From: Amanita rubescens
Lineage: Eukaryota; Basidiomycota; Agaricomycetes; Agaricales; Amanitaceae
NCBI GenBank assembly: GCA_015039365.1
Contig: WION01000203.1
Span: forward strand, 1-64,000
Length of the DNA: 64,000 nt
Direction: 5' to 3'
A model generated the notes under the pieces. It was not told the DNA's origin, did no database searches, and saw nothing but the letters and a program-made list of their open reading frames with translations. How positions within the stretch are numbered: the stretch's first letter is position 1; each line of letters opens with the position of its first letter. The position numbers were made by a program, and so were the translations under genes. Below, in pieces: positions 29,137 through 41,142 of the stretch.

Positions 29137-29390
29137 AGAATATGTAATGTGCAGATCATCGAAATAGTTACTACTATGATTGTATGGAAAGCCACCAATT
29201 TGGATGGTATATCTGATCGATCTGATCCGCCACTGAAGAAACAGCCCTTGTACAAATATCAAGGAGGCAGCCAAGTCTTGCCTCTCTTGATTGATAAGCG
29301 TTAGAAACGAGAAGGACCTCATCCGCAATGTCGTACTACTTGCCCACGCTTTGTCAAAGTGAATGCGTATTCTTACCTCCATAAGGGATC
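29137..29390 (-). pseudogene. fragment of the TFIIIC TPR subunit gene
   Basis: Minus-strand remnant that matches two separate parts of the neighbouring TFIIIC gene: about 29137-29265 resembles its last exon (residues like GAVSLADQ and WLSI, next to the shared flank GATCATCGAAATAGTTAC), and about 29270-29390 resembles the stretch at 30740-30850. The sequence between those two parts in the full gene is missing. It lies directly after small-protein paralogue 2, so it marks a duplication breakpoint. Confidence 0.6.
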
Positions 29391-29654
29391 TTCTACATAT
29401 AATTACGCTGTGTACGATATCGATATATTTTGAGCGGCATCTCGACTGCCCTAAAATGAATACCCCGCCTTAATTTTTCCCACTACTATTGGAGTTCAAT
29501 GTCACTTGACACCATTTCTTCTCCGCCAAGAATAACGTCCCGCTTGACTGACACGAATGGTCAGATCTAGGTGCCGTCATTGTGATCATCATTAGGCAAT
29601 AGTTCCTTGCTCGTAAAATGCATGACTAGCAGATCATCGAAATAGTTACTATGA
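29391..29654. other. intergenic, with a fourth copy of the upstream module
   Basis: No gene is seen. Near 29498 the words GTTCAATGTCACTTGACACCATT repeat the module found upstream of both small-protein paralogues, followed by a shortened TTGACTGACACGAATGGTC. This suggests another partial copy of the duplicated unit, whose gene has been lost. Confidence 0.4.
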
Positions 29655-32600
29655 TCATATGGAAAGCCACCGACGGTACAGCTGATCCGCCAAAGAAACA
29701 GCCCCAGTTTGTACGAATATCAAAGAGAGGTTGTGGGCTGCCTCGCGAGCTAAGGTGTGCTCCTGCAATGGTCAATCTCCTAACCGTTTGAGTAACAAAC
29801 AATACTCACGATAGATTCTACCTTCTCAGCTAGCTCGAGAACTTTTTCATAGTATTTTACGGCGTAAGAATAGAGTCCTATGACAATGAATGGCTTTAAA
29901 GCTTAAGACGTTACACTCTCGCTGCTTACCCAACTGATGAAACGTTCGTCCAAAGTTGAACTCTACTTCTCCAATCGCGTTTTCTTCCTCATTCCTCAAT
30001 TCTCGGTATTTAGACAGGAACGCCATCCCTTGCGTCACGAGATGATGGCGATTGTCAGATTGTCTCTGCATCGCACGCCCAATGGACGCCACAGCTAAGC
30101 AGAGACATATCATAGGATCATCGGGGCAATAATCGTAAGCATGGAGAAGATAAACTGACATCACAGCGTCAGCTTGTGAAGTGGAAAAAGCACTTGAAAA
30201 CATACATATCGCACTCTGGTAGCTCCGTGCAGCGATGCATATTTGCCCATAAATCGTGACGATGATCGGATTGTGCTTTGCTGGTATCTTCGGTGCACCG
30301 ACAATCTCCTGTGATTCTCCTCCGCCGGCACATGCAGCCGCATCATCTACGTCATCCTCTCCAGCATCTTCTTCTTCTCCCGCTCCCATACCGGACGCTT
30401 TGCCTTGTAATGCTGACGCGTATCTCTTATTGATAGGATTCCACTTTAATGATCCAGGATCCTTCACGGCGGCATCGGCCATTTTGATCTCCCTGAACAA
30501 ATGCTTCTGAAGTGTGGATGTGATGAATGCGTCTGTAGCGCGCAGGCCGCTAGAAAGAGAGGCGAGCAATATGCGAAATGGTTCATTGTTGAACTGATGT
30601 GTTGTGATAAGCTTTCGAGCATGCTCCACGATTGCTGTGTGCCGCTCAGCATGAATAGCGCACGCTAAAAACCATCGTGAGGTCCATAAAATTCGATAAA
30701 TAATACGATTTACTTATCAACGCCAGCCGAATTGAGTCCTGCCTCTCCCTTGATTGATAGGCATTGGAAACAAGAATATGTCGAAGGACCTCATCTGCGA
30801 CCTCGTGTTGTCCGCGCTTTGTCAGAAGAAATGCGTACTACGTTCATGTCAGCCAACTGATATGAAACACGACATTATCCTTACCTGCATGAATAACCTT
30901 AGCCAGTCATCAAAGTTGACGCTACGGAACACCTGAACGCCGATAACCTTACTCTTTCCTGCCCTTCGCGACATACTATCGTACTCTAAGTAGACCCTAT
31001 TAGCCATCCCGTTACTCTAGATCCGCTGAACACATACCAAGATTGAGATGCAGCCTCGATGCCATCCGCTCCTCAGCCGCCTCTCTCTCCGCTTCCGCTT
31101 GCTGTTGCCTGGCAGCTTTACTCCTCGGAAACATTCCCCTGAATGGCAAGTTCTGCGATGTGCCGTATTATGGCTGATACGTCCAATCGAGGCAACGAAT
31201 CGACTCACTCTACTTGTCAAAAACAAATTCCTCGTCTCTCTAAACGTCTCCACCAATTTCTCCGCCTCGAGCAACCACTCCCTCTCCTCTTGCGTGGGCT
31301 CTTCTCTATGCATACTCGTCAACGTTTCACTCCACAAGTCCTGCACCCTTGCCCATCCCCTTAATACCTCCCTTTCTTTTTCGGCCTCTAGCTCCCTTAA
31401 CTGCGCGTGCGTAAGTCGATTTTGCGGACGAGCGGCGGCTCCACTGGTCGTTTTTGTCTTCACCATCATGCGGTCTTCGTGAAATAGCGATGTAGATGCT
31501 GTTCCTGTAGAAGGTCCGGCTGTCGCTGCAGAAGCAGCTTCTCTTGGCCGTTTTTTACGAGAGTCGATTACTAAGAATAAAAAGTTGAGCATTGAGACGA
31601 GTCAGGTATAGGGAGGGAGAGGTCATTTACCTTCGTAAACGAGCTCCAAAGCTTTACGAGGTTCATTCATGATCTCGTATATCTCCGCCAATTTCATTTT
31701 GGCATCGTTATTCGTTGGATCAGCCAGTCGCACTGTTTATAACTAAAATCATCTGTCCGTGATTGATCAAAGATGTACGAACCATGCTCGTATACTTCAG
31801 CTGCCTCCTTCAATTCGTTCAGCATGCGCAGGCACGCAGCTGTTTGCAGTAAAATGTATATGCTACTCGTCTTAGCATCAGGAGAGGAAAAGTCAATTCC
31901 GATCAGTTAATTGGATATGAACGATACGCACCGCAACATCTGAGCCGAGCATCTCGTATATCGGTTTAGCCTCCGCATACATTTTGCGATCAAAATAAGC
32001 ATCCGCAATTTCACAAAACAGGGGTGCGTAGTCCAGTACGTCTTGCGACAAGACTACATTAGCATGAAGCTGACGTCGGGACACGAAATGAGTTGGATAT
32101 CGCTGCAAAAAAAAGAATATCAGAAGCAAGTACCTTGCCCTCGTCCACGTCCCCCATCTTGATCCTTCCCACAGCCAATCTGTGCCGTGCATTAATATCC
32201 AACAAGTAATGTCCCTGTTCGACACCCGCGACACCCTCTCCCATTACGCTTCTCGTCCCTAGCGGAATCTCTTCTCCGTCATATTCTCTATCATCCCCGC
32301 ACAGGTCCCAATACCGTTGATCTGCGCGTCCCTGTAACCATCGACAACCTTTTCTGATGGATACTATTGCCTTTTCGTACTCCCCTTGCGTATTGTACAG
32401 GTCCGCAAGTACGAGGATCTCGAGAAGCGTAAATCCACCTCCAGGAATATCGCTAGCAGGTGTCGACGACATGTCTATGAGGCGGCCCGAGGGATACATC
32501 GTCTGGTAGTGATCGAACGCTTGTTGGAAGAAGATAGTGCAGGTTGGAAGGTCAGATAGCTCGATAAGGATTGGTCGGAGGGAGGTCAGGACGGCCATGT

Positions 32601-33575
32601 CATGAGGTATTTGTTTGAGGATACCGATGTATGCATTGCGTGCCTGAACAAACGATGAGTTCACGATAAAGTAAGCACGCGAGAAAACGTAACTGTTTTG
32701 AGTTCTCCCATCTCCATGGCTAGAGAAGCTCTATCCCAGAGTGCATCTACGTTTGTTGGGTCCAGACTGTACACTTTGCGATAGCAATATAAAGCCTGTT
32801 GTTTGAGCCCCACGTCTCTATATGATTTATTAGGGCGAAATGTAACAGCAATTAATTCACCGTGACTGCCTGGCCAAACGATCCCACTCCTCCGCGTCAT
32901 GTGTCAGATGAGCCCCCATGATTCTCAACTGGAGAGCCTTTTCTTGTTGGTTTGTGTCAGAGTAGCACTGCGCAAGGACAGACCAGGCCGCTACTGCCCG
33001 TGGCTCTATCCGAATGACTTCTTGCATGATGCGGATGGCTTCGGGGAGGTCGTTGTCGACGTAAGCTTGGTTTCCTTCACCGATCAATGAGCGGACTTGG
33101 AGAGACAGTGTTGGCCCTGCGGCCCGCCCTCGCTGCTGCTGTTAGCAGATAGTAAATTGAAAGAGAATTGTAACGCACCTTCTTCCTCCTGCGTCCAATA
33201 CCAGAAGCTTCGCGAAGGTCATCCCGAAACTCGGCCTCTCGCTCTTCAATACTGATATCCCAATCTTTCGCCAAGACACCCGCAGTTGACGCGTCTCTGA
33301 ATCTGATACTCTGCACAAGTCGACTTCAGATCGGTTAGAGTCCAATGGAAGGTGAAAATAGATATGATGAGACACACTTGAAGTCTCCCTCGATTTCCCT
33401 CTCGGCGCTTGCATCCGCTTGGTCGAACTCGCTCTCCTCACTTTCAGATACTTCACTCTCGCTCGACCCTTATGGAGTGAAATTTAAATTCAGAGCGCAT
33501 CGAAGCGAAATGCACACCTAGCGCGTCTTCTTCACTGGATTCAAGGCTGGCGTGTTCAGGTTCCGATGAAATCAT
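29655..33575 (-). CDS. TFIIIC subunit with TPR repeats (Sfc4/TFC4, GTF3C3-like)
   Basis: Spliced gene from ATG at 33575 to TGA at 29655-29657, for a large TPR protein of the RNA polymerase III initiation factor TFIIIC, which binds the A and B boxes of tRNA genes and recruits TFIIIB. The N-terminus is acidic (ESEVSESEESEFDQADAS). TPR repeats follow: GEGNQAYVDNDLPEAIRIMQ, AAWSVLAQCYSDTNQQEKAL, QALYCYRKVYSLDPTNVDAL and others. A charged insert contains KKRPREA. The end has SYAVKYYEKVLELAEKV and the family-typical LAREAAHNLSLIFVQTGA with LYRRWLSI at the C-terminus. The last exon lies after an intron that follows KVESI. No frameshift was seen. A decayed fragment of this gene is at 29137. Confidence 0.85.
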
Positions 33576-34127
33576 ATGGGCAGGCCCGGCAGGTCATTAC
33601 CGTGTGACGTCCGTCACGGTCACATAGCCACCACGTTAAGCGCTCCATAGCACCCTCGTCGTGCTATAGATGTTACTAGCTCTCTGTTGCCTTCCGGAAA
33701 TGCCCTACTCCCTCTCTTTTGAGGCAGTCGGATAATTTTCATTCAGAGTACTATATCTGTTTACTCCCTCAATCCCACGGTGATAAACAGTTCTTTCCTC
33801 TCTATAACGCACGTACAGTTCCCTCCGGCTAACCGGTACATGCTCATCACATCCCTGCTTTTCTGCACCCGCCCGTAGAGTCGTGAGGTTTACTCTGGCA
33901 GTGGCTCTTGCCATCATTTCTTAGAATAGCTCTGAAGCAGACTGCAAGATTGGGAATTACAAGCGGGGAAATGTTTGTCACTAATTCAATGCTGACTAGT
34001 CGTAGGCATTCAATCCGACGGATCAGAGCCCATGTTGCATCGCTAAAGCCATGCCGTATCAATCCTGGTGGGACATTATTTTGATAATCGCGTCTACCTA
34101 TCATTGAGTTAAACTCGGTTCGCCCAA
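33576..34127. other. intergenic region
   Basis: No gene is seen. It lies between the 5' end of the TFIIIC gene and the 3' end of the transporter pseudogene; the only open frames are short and without motifs. Confidence 0.4.
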
Positions 34128-35542
34128 TTACTGCCTTGCTTGACAACGTGACGATTGCCTTAATTTGCTGGTGCAATCCGGTCTATTCATCGTTATATTT
34201 ACATACAAACCCGAACTCAAAATCAAACACGTCCCCAAAATCGACAAAAGGCCTGGTACAGTCCCAAACACAAGGCGTTCCAAAATTACTCCGAAAACCA
34301 CTTGGGAGTATATACCCATCGAAGCTCTACCCGCCGCTTCAATTTGGTAACCAATGGTCATGAGCGTTTGGACGATAAATCCAAAGATGCCAATCAGGAA
34401 GAGCATGTAGACAAATGACTCTTGTCTGGGGATCACTATGGGTGTACGTGTTGCGATCAAGCTGGGGGCCATGTCAGATATACTGGGGAATTTGACGTGA
34501 GAGAAACTTACACAACAGAAGACATAACGACACTCCAAAAGGAGAAATAGGTCATGCTATGGAGGGAATGAGCACGCTTTCCTATCGCTCGTATTGAAAC
34601 GTCTAGATAATGCTGTCAATTATAGCGCCATTTTATAGATAAGAAATTTGATTTACATGCGACGGAAGTTCCAAGGACGCTAAGTAAAGCCGTGCTACAT
34701 CAAGTTTAAGCCTAGAAAAGTATAAAGAATGAGTCAAGAGCGCACCAAACAGCCACCGTCCGCTGTCCTATGGTCTCGTCATTATCGTTTCTGTTAGTGT
34801 GCCCGTCGAGTCCAAAAGGCCGAGCGATCAAAATTACCAATTAGACTGACGACTAGAATAAAAAAAGGTCAGCATCTTATTTAAAGTCAAAAATGTAAAT
34901 ATACGCAACTCCCTGCCAATGCTTCTCGCCTGCTGAATTTCTCCTCGAGAAAAAGTAAGCCACCGACGGCCGTGCATAAGGGCGTGAGGAGAGTAAGGAC
35001 GATGGAATCGGAGAGCGAAAGGTATTGCAATGCGTGATAAATCCCAAAGACACCAACGAATCTTGAGGTAGAGTGAGTGGCCATCATCGGTCATCAATGA
35101 TTTGAATTCAGCGTCTACCCAAAGAAACCACGACTCATGAGCAGCCATCGAACGCCAGGTGGGCCCAGGATTGGCTGGTTTATTTTCGCGCATAACCTTT
35201 CCCTGGATAAGTTCGATGGTATTAGGCGTCGAATTAAGACTTACATGTACACAACAGAGAAAACGTATGTTACGATCTTCAGACGATTTTATGTTTAGCT
35301 CATTCCTAGGATATCGGGTAATTATCAGAACTCACCATCCTGAGCAATATAATCTGGAAACGTAAGTAAGAAACTGTACGGGATTTGATTTGTTATAAAA
35401 ATTCCTCCAAAACGGGAACTTGCAATTCTTCTTGCCAGTGTGTCGTAAGAACCTTGACCGATACATTCATGAGCGCATAGAACACTTCAGATGCGACGAT
35501 CAGGAAGAGGCCAGCATTATTCTTGATTAGAGCTCGCAACAT
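34128..35542 (-). pseudogene. DMT/EamA-family transporter (copy 2, broken)
   Basis: Paralogue of the genes at 1038 and 37195; starts MLRALIKNNAGLFLIVASEV at 35542. Recognisable blocks are HALQYLSLSDSIVLTLLTPL and GRASMGIYSQVVFGVILERL with GTVPGLLSILG. Two lesions are visible. The donor of the first intron near 35405 reads GAATTT where the paralogues have GTATCT or GTAATT. The segment that should read VVLIARP is shifted by one base near 34830, with a frame change after VVSLIG. The C-terminal cytosolic tail is also shorter than in copy 3. It could still be transcribed but should not give a full protein. Confidence 0.7.
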
Positions 35543-36098
35543 TTATGTTTTGAAGTCGTTCAACTGGATAGCTGGCATTCGCTGGGGTTTTATGAGCGAA
35601 ACAACGAGGGAACTGATTGAGGCCTTGCTATTCAGTTCAACAGTTCCTTAATTATAGGCGAGCGGGGGATAGCTAGAAATAACTTGAACCGAAAAAAGGT
35701 GGTCCGGGGCGGCTGAATTTAGGGCATGATACATAGCTTTGTTCCTAGACGAGCTTGTGAGCAATTATGCAAGCTGCCAGCGGTGACACCACTGATGGCA
35801 CTAACCGTCACGGCTACTCGCAAGATAGTCACACTCAAGTTCATTGATCCAATCCAGGGGGGCAATGCGGATAAATTGAGGATGGCGTGTGGATAATGCC
35901 AGTGGTAAGTACGTTGATGCTGCACTAAGCGCCAAGGCGAGAAGATAAGATAAGATACTAGGATCTTATTCGGTTTAGCATGCTTCTCACACTGGTGCCA
36001 GATCCGTGGAGCCGACTGTGGAGTCGATCAGCCTAGATAGAAACTTGAGACGGGTATGTTATTGTGCCGCAGAAAGCAAACGAGTATTAAACACTTCT
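35543..36098. other. intergenic region between transporter pseudogene and tRNA pseudogene
   Basis: No gene is seen. The spacing corresponds to that between the other DMT genes and their divergent tRNA-Glu. Confidence 0.4.
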
Positions 36099-36182
36099 TC
36101 GGATACGGTGTCAGACTAGCATCGCCGCCTCTCATTAGAAGGAGTTAACCGCGTCACCTCGGGTCCCGATTCCTGTCATGAT
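36099..36182 (+). pseudogene. decayed tRNA-Glu (CTC)
   Basis: The 5' half is still clear: TCGGATACGGTGTCAGACTA resembles the start of the intact copies, and GCCGCCTCTCA gives the anticodon stem and CTC loop. The 3' half is degraded: the anticodon stem partner reads GCGTC, the T arm reads GGGTCCCGATTCC in place of GGGTTCGATTCC, and the acceptor 3' strand is lost. Not expected to be functional. It sits upstream of and divergent from the transporter pseudogene, mirroring the intact units. Confidence 0.8.
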
Positions 36183-37194
36183 CATTTTCGATGTTCATTT
36201 TCGCACCATCGAGTCACTGTCAACCACTTCAGTACGTAAATGATACGTGCAACCATTAAAAGCTACTTAGTCGAATCGGCACTCAAGCCCATATGCCACT
36301 CCAATGATTTTGTCAGTTTCTCACCAAGCCCGGAGGCGAACTTGGTGGCCCGAGTGAGTTCCTACTCACTTACGTGCATTCAAATCCCTAAAGTGGCCTT
36401 TAACGTCATTCACGATGTCACCTTGCGTTGTTATCATGACGCGTACCTTGATCAGCGACGCCCATCTCGCTATCCGCTGGCTGCGGATCTATTAATGTCC
36501 TCGACGCTGGTGTTCCCCACAGCACTTGCGGCATATTTGTCTATGGTTGTACTGGCCTGAACAGCATCCAGCACATCCCAAGCTCTGGCAAGCAACTATT
36601 CAAGAGGTGACCTCTATGATATATGTTTGGGCATCGGTAACGTAACAAATAAAAATTACGTACGTTGATTCAACCTCTAAACAGTATATCACTGACACAC
36701 TCTATTGCCCCAGTAAGTCCACTTTCTTCTAGACGCGGGATTACGGTTCCAATGTGCCGTATGAAACCCAATTGCCGTGTCGAGAGAATAAGGTTCGCGG
36801 GCGGGTAGGTAGGCTACTATGGACCAGTTGACAAGCGGAAATTCTTGCTGCTGGCGAAGGACGTGGAAAGCCGCTCAGACTCAGTATATGTTTTTATGCT
36901 GATTGGGATTCGGCGTCTCGAACTGCAGAGAACTTCCTGCTGGTGTCACCTTTGCGGCTACTTGCTCGGTCAGGATAATGTTATCGAGAGCAGCAGCTCG
37001 AGATCATCAGCTATTGTAGCTTGGAATGTGATTCAAGAACCACATAACATCTTTTTGATGAAGTGTGTCTGCTGAACACCAGGAGAGTGGATGTACGGGA
37101 CCTCGTCATGGACGTTTTCATCTGTTTCTTTTCATCACTTCTAATTGGGGTAAGTTATAAATTTTCAGACTCCCAAGTTTATTCGCTTCGACAT
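36183..37194. other. intergenic region
   Basis: No gene is supported. Two plus-strand frames of 76 and 106 codons are present (from 36845 and 36240), but neither has motifs or a paralogue among the other repeated units of the window. Confidence 0.4.
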
Positions 37195-38681
37195 TCATTC
37201 GTTGGTATCCATATCCCCATCCTCGTATGGTTCAAATAAAGTCGGGCCATTCTCGACATCCTCCCCTTCCGGTAATGCGATCTTGCCGTCGGTACTAGCG
37301 CCGTTTCCCTCCGTCGCCTTCGTCATCGTAACATACAACCCTGAACCCAGAATTAGACATGTCCCGAGAATCGACAAAGGACCTGGTACAGTCCCAAACA
37401 CAAGTCGTTCTAAAATCACTCCAAAAATCATTTGGGTGTATACACCCATGGAGGCTCTGCCTGCCGCTTCAATTTGGTAGCCCATGGTCATGAGCGTTTG
37501 GGCGATAAATCCAAAGACGCCGATCAGGGAAAGCATGGCGAGAAATAGCTTCTGTCTTGGGATGATGATGGGAGTACGTGTTGCGATTAAGCTAGTCATG
37601 TCAGAAATAGAAGGGAATATAACTTCGACAATGAACTCACGCAACGGAAGACACAACGATGCTCCAAAAAGAAAAATAGACCATGTTATGGAGGGGATGG
37701 GCACGCTTTCCTATTGCGCGGATTGAAATGACTGAGCAACGCAGTCAATTCATAGGACCACTTGAAGGATACGGATTTAGATTTACATGCACCGGCAGCC
37801 CCGATGACACCAATTAGAGAAACGCTATAGCCAGGGTGAGCCCAAAACTTGATAGATAATAACGGGAACACACACCAAACAGCAGCCATCCGCTGTTCTG
37901 CGGTCACACCATTTTCAATCACTGCCCCTAAGTCTTTCTCATTTGGATGATCATCGGAACCAAAGATGAACGGTGGTCGAGCTATCAGAACAACGCCGAG
38001 TAGACAAACCACTGGAACGACGTGAGCATCTTAAAACCAAAATAGATGATAGGTGCACGCAACTCCCTGCCAATGCTTCTCCATTTCTGAATCTCTCCTT
38101 GAGAAGGATTGAACCTCCAATTGCTGTGCATAACGGCGCAAGGAAAGTAAGGACAATGGTATCGGAGAGCGAAAGGAATTGCAGTGTGTAGTAGATCCCG
38201 AAGAGACCAATAAATCTTAGAAAATAGTAAGCTATCATCAACGATTCGAATTCAGTGCATACCCAAAAAAACCACGGCTCATAAGTAACAACCGAACCCC
38301 CGGTGGGCCGAGGATTGGATCGCTTATTCCTGAGCAATACCTTATCCTGGGTGAGTTCGCTTGTGTTAGCTAACTCGGGTCAGGACTCACATATACGCAA
38401 CCGAGAAAACATAAGTTACAATCTTCGTAGCACAATTTTATGTTTAGCCTGTTCCTCTATATATTTCAGACCTCACCATCCTGAGCAATATAATCTAAGG
38501 AACTCGGGTAAGGATCTGGTACGTAAAAGACCTGTGATAGAAAGATACCTCCAAAATAGAAACCTCAGACTCTCCGTCTGTCGTGAGAACCTTGACTGAT
38601 ACATTCATGAATACAAAGAACACTTCGGACGCTACGACCAGGAGGAGACCGGCATTGTTCTTGACTAGGGCTCGTAGCATT
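37195..38681 (-). CDS. DMT/EamA-family membrane transporter (copy 3)
   Basis: Spliced gene starting MLRALVKNNAGLLLVVASEV at 38681 (an in-frame ATG also lies at 38710) and ending at 37195. Exons give the same chain of hydrophobic segments as copy 1: YTLQFLSLSDTIVLTFLAPL, VVCLLGVVLIARPPFIFG, FGFIAQTLMTMGYQIEAAG and GRASMGVYTQMIFGVILERL, then a hydrophilic acidic tail (NGPTLFEPYEDGDMDTNE). A short exon (IILLRM) follows the first intron, as in copy 1. All donors and acceptors examined are canonical and the frame is open, so this copy looks functional. Substrate unknown. A tRNA-Glu lies 326 nt upstream on the opposite strand. Confidence 0.75.
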
Positions 38682-39006
38682 CTGTGGCCTTGATTGTTGA
38701 CAGCGCCCAAGTTTTACAAAAACAGTGGTGGGGAGCAAAGAGGGGGAAGCGATTTAGATCGCCCTGTCCCTGCCGGCACAATGCAGAAAAATGAGGTTTA
38801 TATAACATATTTAGCAGGTCGTAATTCGTGATCGGTTGAGTCGGATCAACTGCCGGTGTTCGGATAGAAATGATCAGTTGTACGGAGTTTTGATGCCAGC
38901 CTGCTCAATTTTGGACAGTCCAAACGTAAAACGTGAAGTTGACTCGAGAGTCGAGGGTAGATCGAGTCATTCATCAGATGGGGGGCTATACGAAGGACTT
39001 ACCATA

Positions 39007-39092
39007 TCGGATATGGTGTAAAGGCTAACATTGCCGCCTCTCACCGTGAGAGACTGAACGCGGCAGCTCGGGGTTCGATTCCCCGTATCCGA
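39007..39092 (+). tRNA. tRNA-Glu (CTC) with intron
   Basis: Complete tRNA: acceptor TCGGATA/TATCCGA, anticodon stem GCCGC/GCGGC, anticodon CTC, a 15-nt intron after base 37 and an intact T arm, followed by a T-run. The D arm has TGTAAAGGC where the other copies have TGTAACGGC, a single change within box A that may affect its strength. Confidence 0.9.
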
Positions 39093-39322
39093 ATATTTTT
39101 CAACTTTCTACCCTTCATGTCTTTCTTTCGAGCGTGAGGCCGTCGATAGGTCTCAAACAACTAGCTCTTCGAATTTTCCCTCTCGCAGTCCCGCTCTCCT
39201 TTCTTTGGATGTGTTCATCTGCTATCAAGCCCTTCCACTTTGACGGCATACGTGAGTCCTACATTCATTCAAAAGATCCATCCACCAACACTGTATCGCA
39301 GATATCTCTATTTCTTTCGAAA

Positions 39323-40624
39323 ATGATCCTTTCTTCCTTCGTAACCGCCCTGCTGTCCTGTTTTACGACACCCTCGTTCTTGGGATACCCCTTTGACAAC
39401 CCCAACGTGCCGACAACTTCTTCACCCAGTCACCAGTTCCCAGTACAGACTCCGGTTCAAGATTTATCATCTCTCCTGGCAAACCACCTTTCGTTGATCA
39501 TCCAAAGCAACCTCACACTGGACACATATGCAGCAATCCAACCTACACCTTTACAAAGGGTCTCATGGCGCAACGTCGTGACCTCCCTGTTGAACGTAGC
39601 TACTGGCGGTGGGAGCTCTGCCTGTTTTTCCATCCAGGAGGCTATCCCCGACGCGTTGCAAGGAATCTACACCGTCATGGAGTTGGACAACGGCAAGCTC
39701 TGCGCGTTGGTCGAAGTTGGCACTGTCCGTCGTGGGGACAGCGAGGAGTACGGAAAAGGCTGGGGTATTTTCGTCGTACCCACCGGAAAATACGGAAATG
39801 GCGCACTAGGAACGATTCTACACCTGGCGGCTCCCCATCCGGTTTTTGATTTATACACGGCGGGCCAGGCTGCGCATGTTTTCGAACACACGGGAGCGAA
39901 GAGTTTGTATATCCCTGGACGATCTCGCCAAGCGTTTCTCGAGGAGACCGATTGTGTTGCGAACACGTCGAAAAGCCAGTACTGGAAAACAGATCCCACA
40001 CATGATAAGGTTGGTTGTGTTTATGCTTTGCTCACGAACCGATGGTTGATCTGATCTGCTTGCAGGGAGAGATGCTGTTCGAAACCTATAGGGCAATCCT
40101 GGATTGGCAAAACGACCCGAGTGGTAGGGGAGGCTGTCAGGATGCGGACACAGGGTCAGGGTCATGTGCATACGTTCAGTTCCACGGAAAGGGAAAACGG
40201 ACGTGTAGAAAGGAACAGATTTTCCTCTCAGCTGGGTTAGGTACGCATTTCTGCTGACAACAATGCCCAAGTTAACTACCTATCACATCTAGGACGCGAT
40301 CCTGCTAGTGTATCGTGGTACACTGATCACGCTCATGATCATTTCCCTATTCATCGGTTATCCACCCACCTCAAGGAGCGCTTCCCCTTGTGGAACGTGA
40401 CTATGCCAACATCACCCCATTCGTCATGTAGCCTGACAGCGACAAAGGACGTTGTGGGGAGGCTGATAAATGGTGTACCTGAAGATCGGGTTTGTACAGA
40501 TTCTGCCACTACGGAAGGAGCCACCGGATCTTTTGTGCACATCGAACTAGATGTAGAGGCTAGGAAAAAGGAAGCTTGGGACACCTGGGTTGAGGTGTTT
40601 TTGGATGCGTTCAAAAAACATTGA
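39323..40624 (+). CDS. putative secreted protein, paralogue 1 (family not recognised)
   Basis: Three exons (39323-40009, 40066-40240, 40293-40624). The start at 39323 is chosen because it gives a signal-peptide-like MILSSFVTALLSCFTTPSF and matches the start of the paralogue at 41143; the frame is open further upstream but lacks such support. Conserved blocks shared with the paralogue are LAAPHPVFDLYTAGQAAHVF, TGAKSLYIPGRSR, QIFLSAGLGRDPAS and RLINGVPEDRVC, with several conserved cysteines. The histidine/aspartate-rich spacing (PHPV.D, WYTDHAHDHF) could suggest a metal-dependent hydrolase, but this is a guess. Location inferred as extracellular. Confidence 0.7.
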
Positions 40625-41142
40625 AATTGGGAATGCTCAATACCAATACACTAACGCCTTCCGGTTCTTCTCCTTCCTCTCGCCGAGGGGATTATTTGGC
40701 AACACGAGTAAAACCAAACAATATATCGAGGACAAATAACTGGCACTGCCACTTGGCGATGCTTCGAGAGTAAACTCAAGCGTTCCCAAAGGCTCGTAAG
40801 TTTCCTCAATGTTGAATAAAGGGAATTTAAAGATCAACCGTGTGCAGGCACCCTAGTCGTTGTTATAGGCTCAACATGACTCAGAGACTATCTTTTCTCC
40901 GGATCACCAAATTGAAAGTACGGCAGGCAGACCACGGGATACAAATTAAATTAAGGGCCCCTGAATTTCTGATGCTTTTAACGTATAATTGAAGGCTAGC
41001 TTCGGCGGTTCTTTACCTCATGTTCATTCGTTATTCGGTTCCACGTAAAGGCCGGAGACGAACAAGGAGGGTAGCGTCTTAACCCCGCTCGAGTTTTCTT
41101 CCCCATTTAAGCATACCCGTCGCGCACAGTGCTGTTATCGAA
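40625..41142. other. spacer between the secreted-protein paralogues
   Basis: No gene is seen. It contains the 3' end of paralogue 1 and the promoter of paralogue 2, with a TTTAAGC stretch about 30 nt before the start. Confidence 0.4.

Noticed and set aside
29655..33575. Functional link between the TFIIIC gene and the nearby tRNA-Glu genes
   Set aside because: TFIIIC acts on all tRNA genes in trans, so closeness on the chromosome is most simply coincidence.
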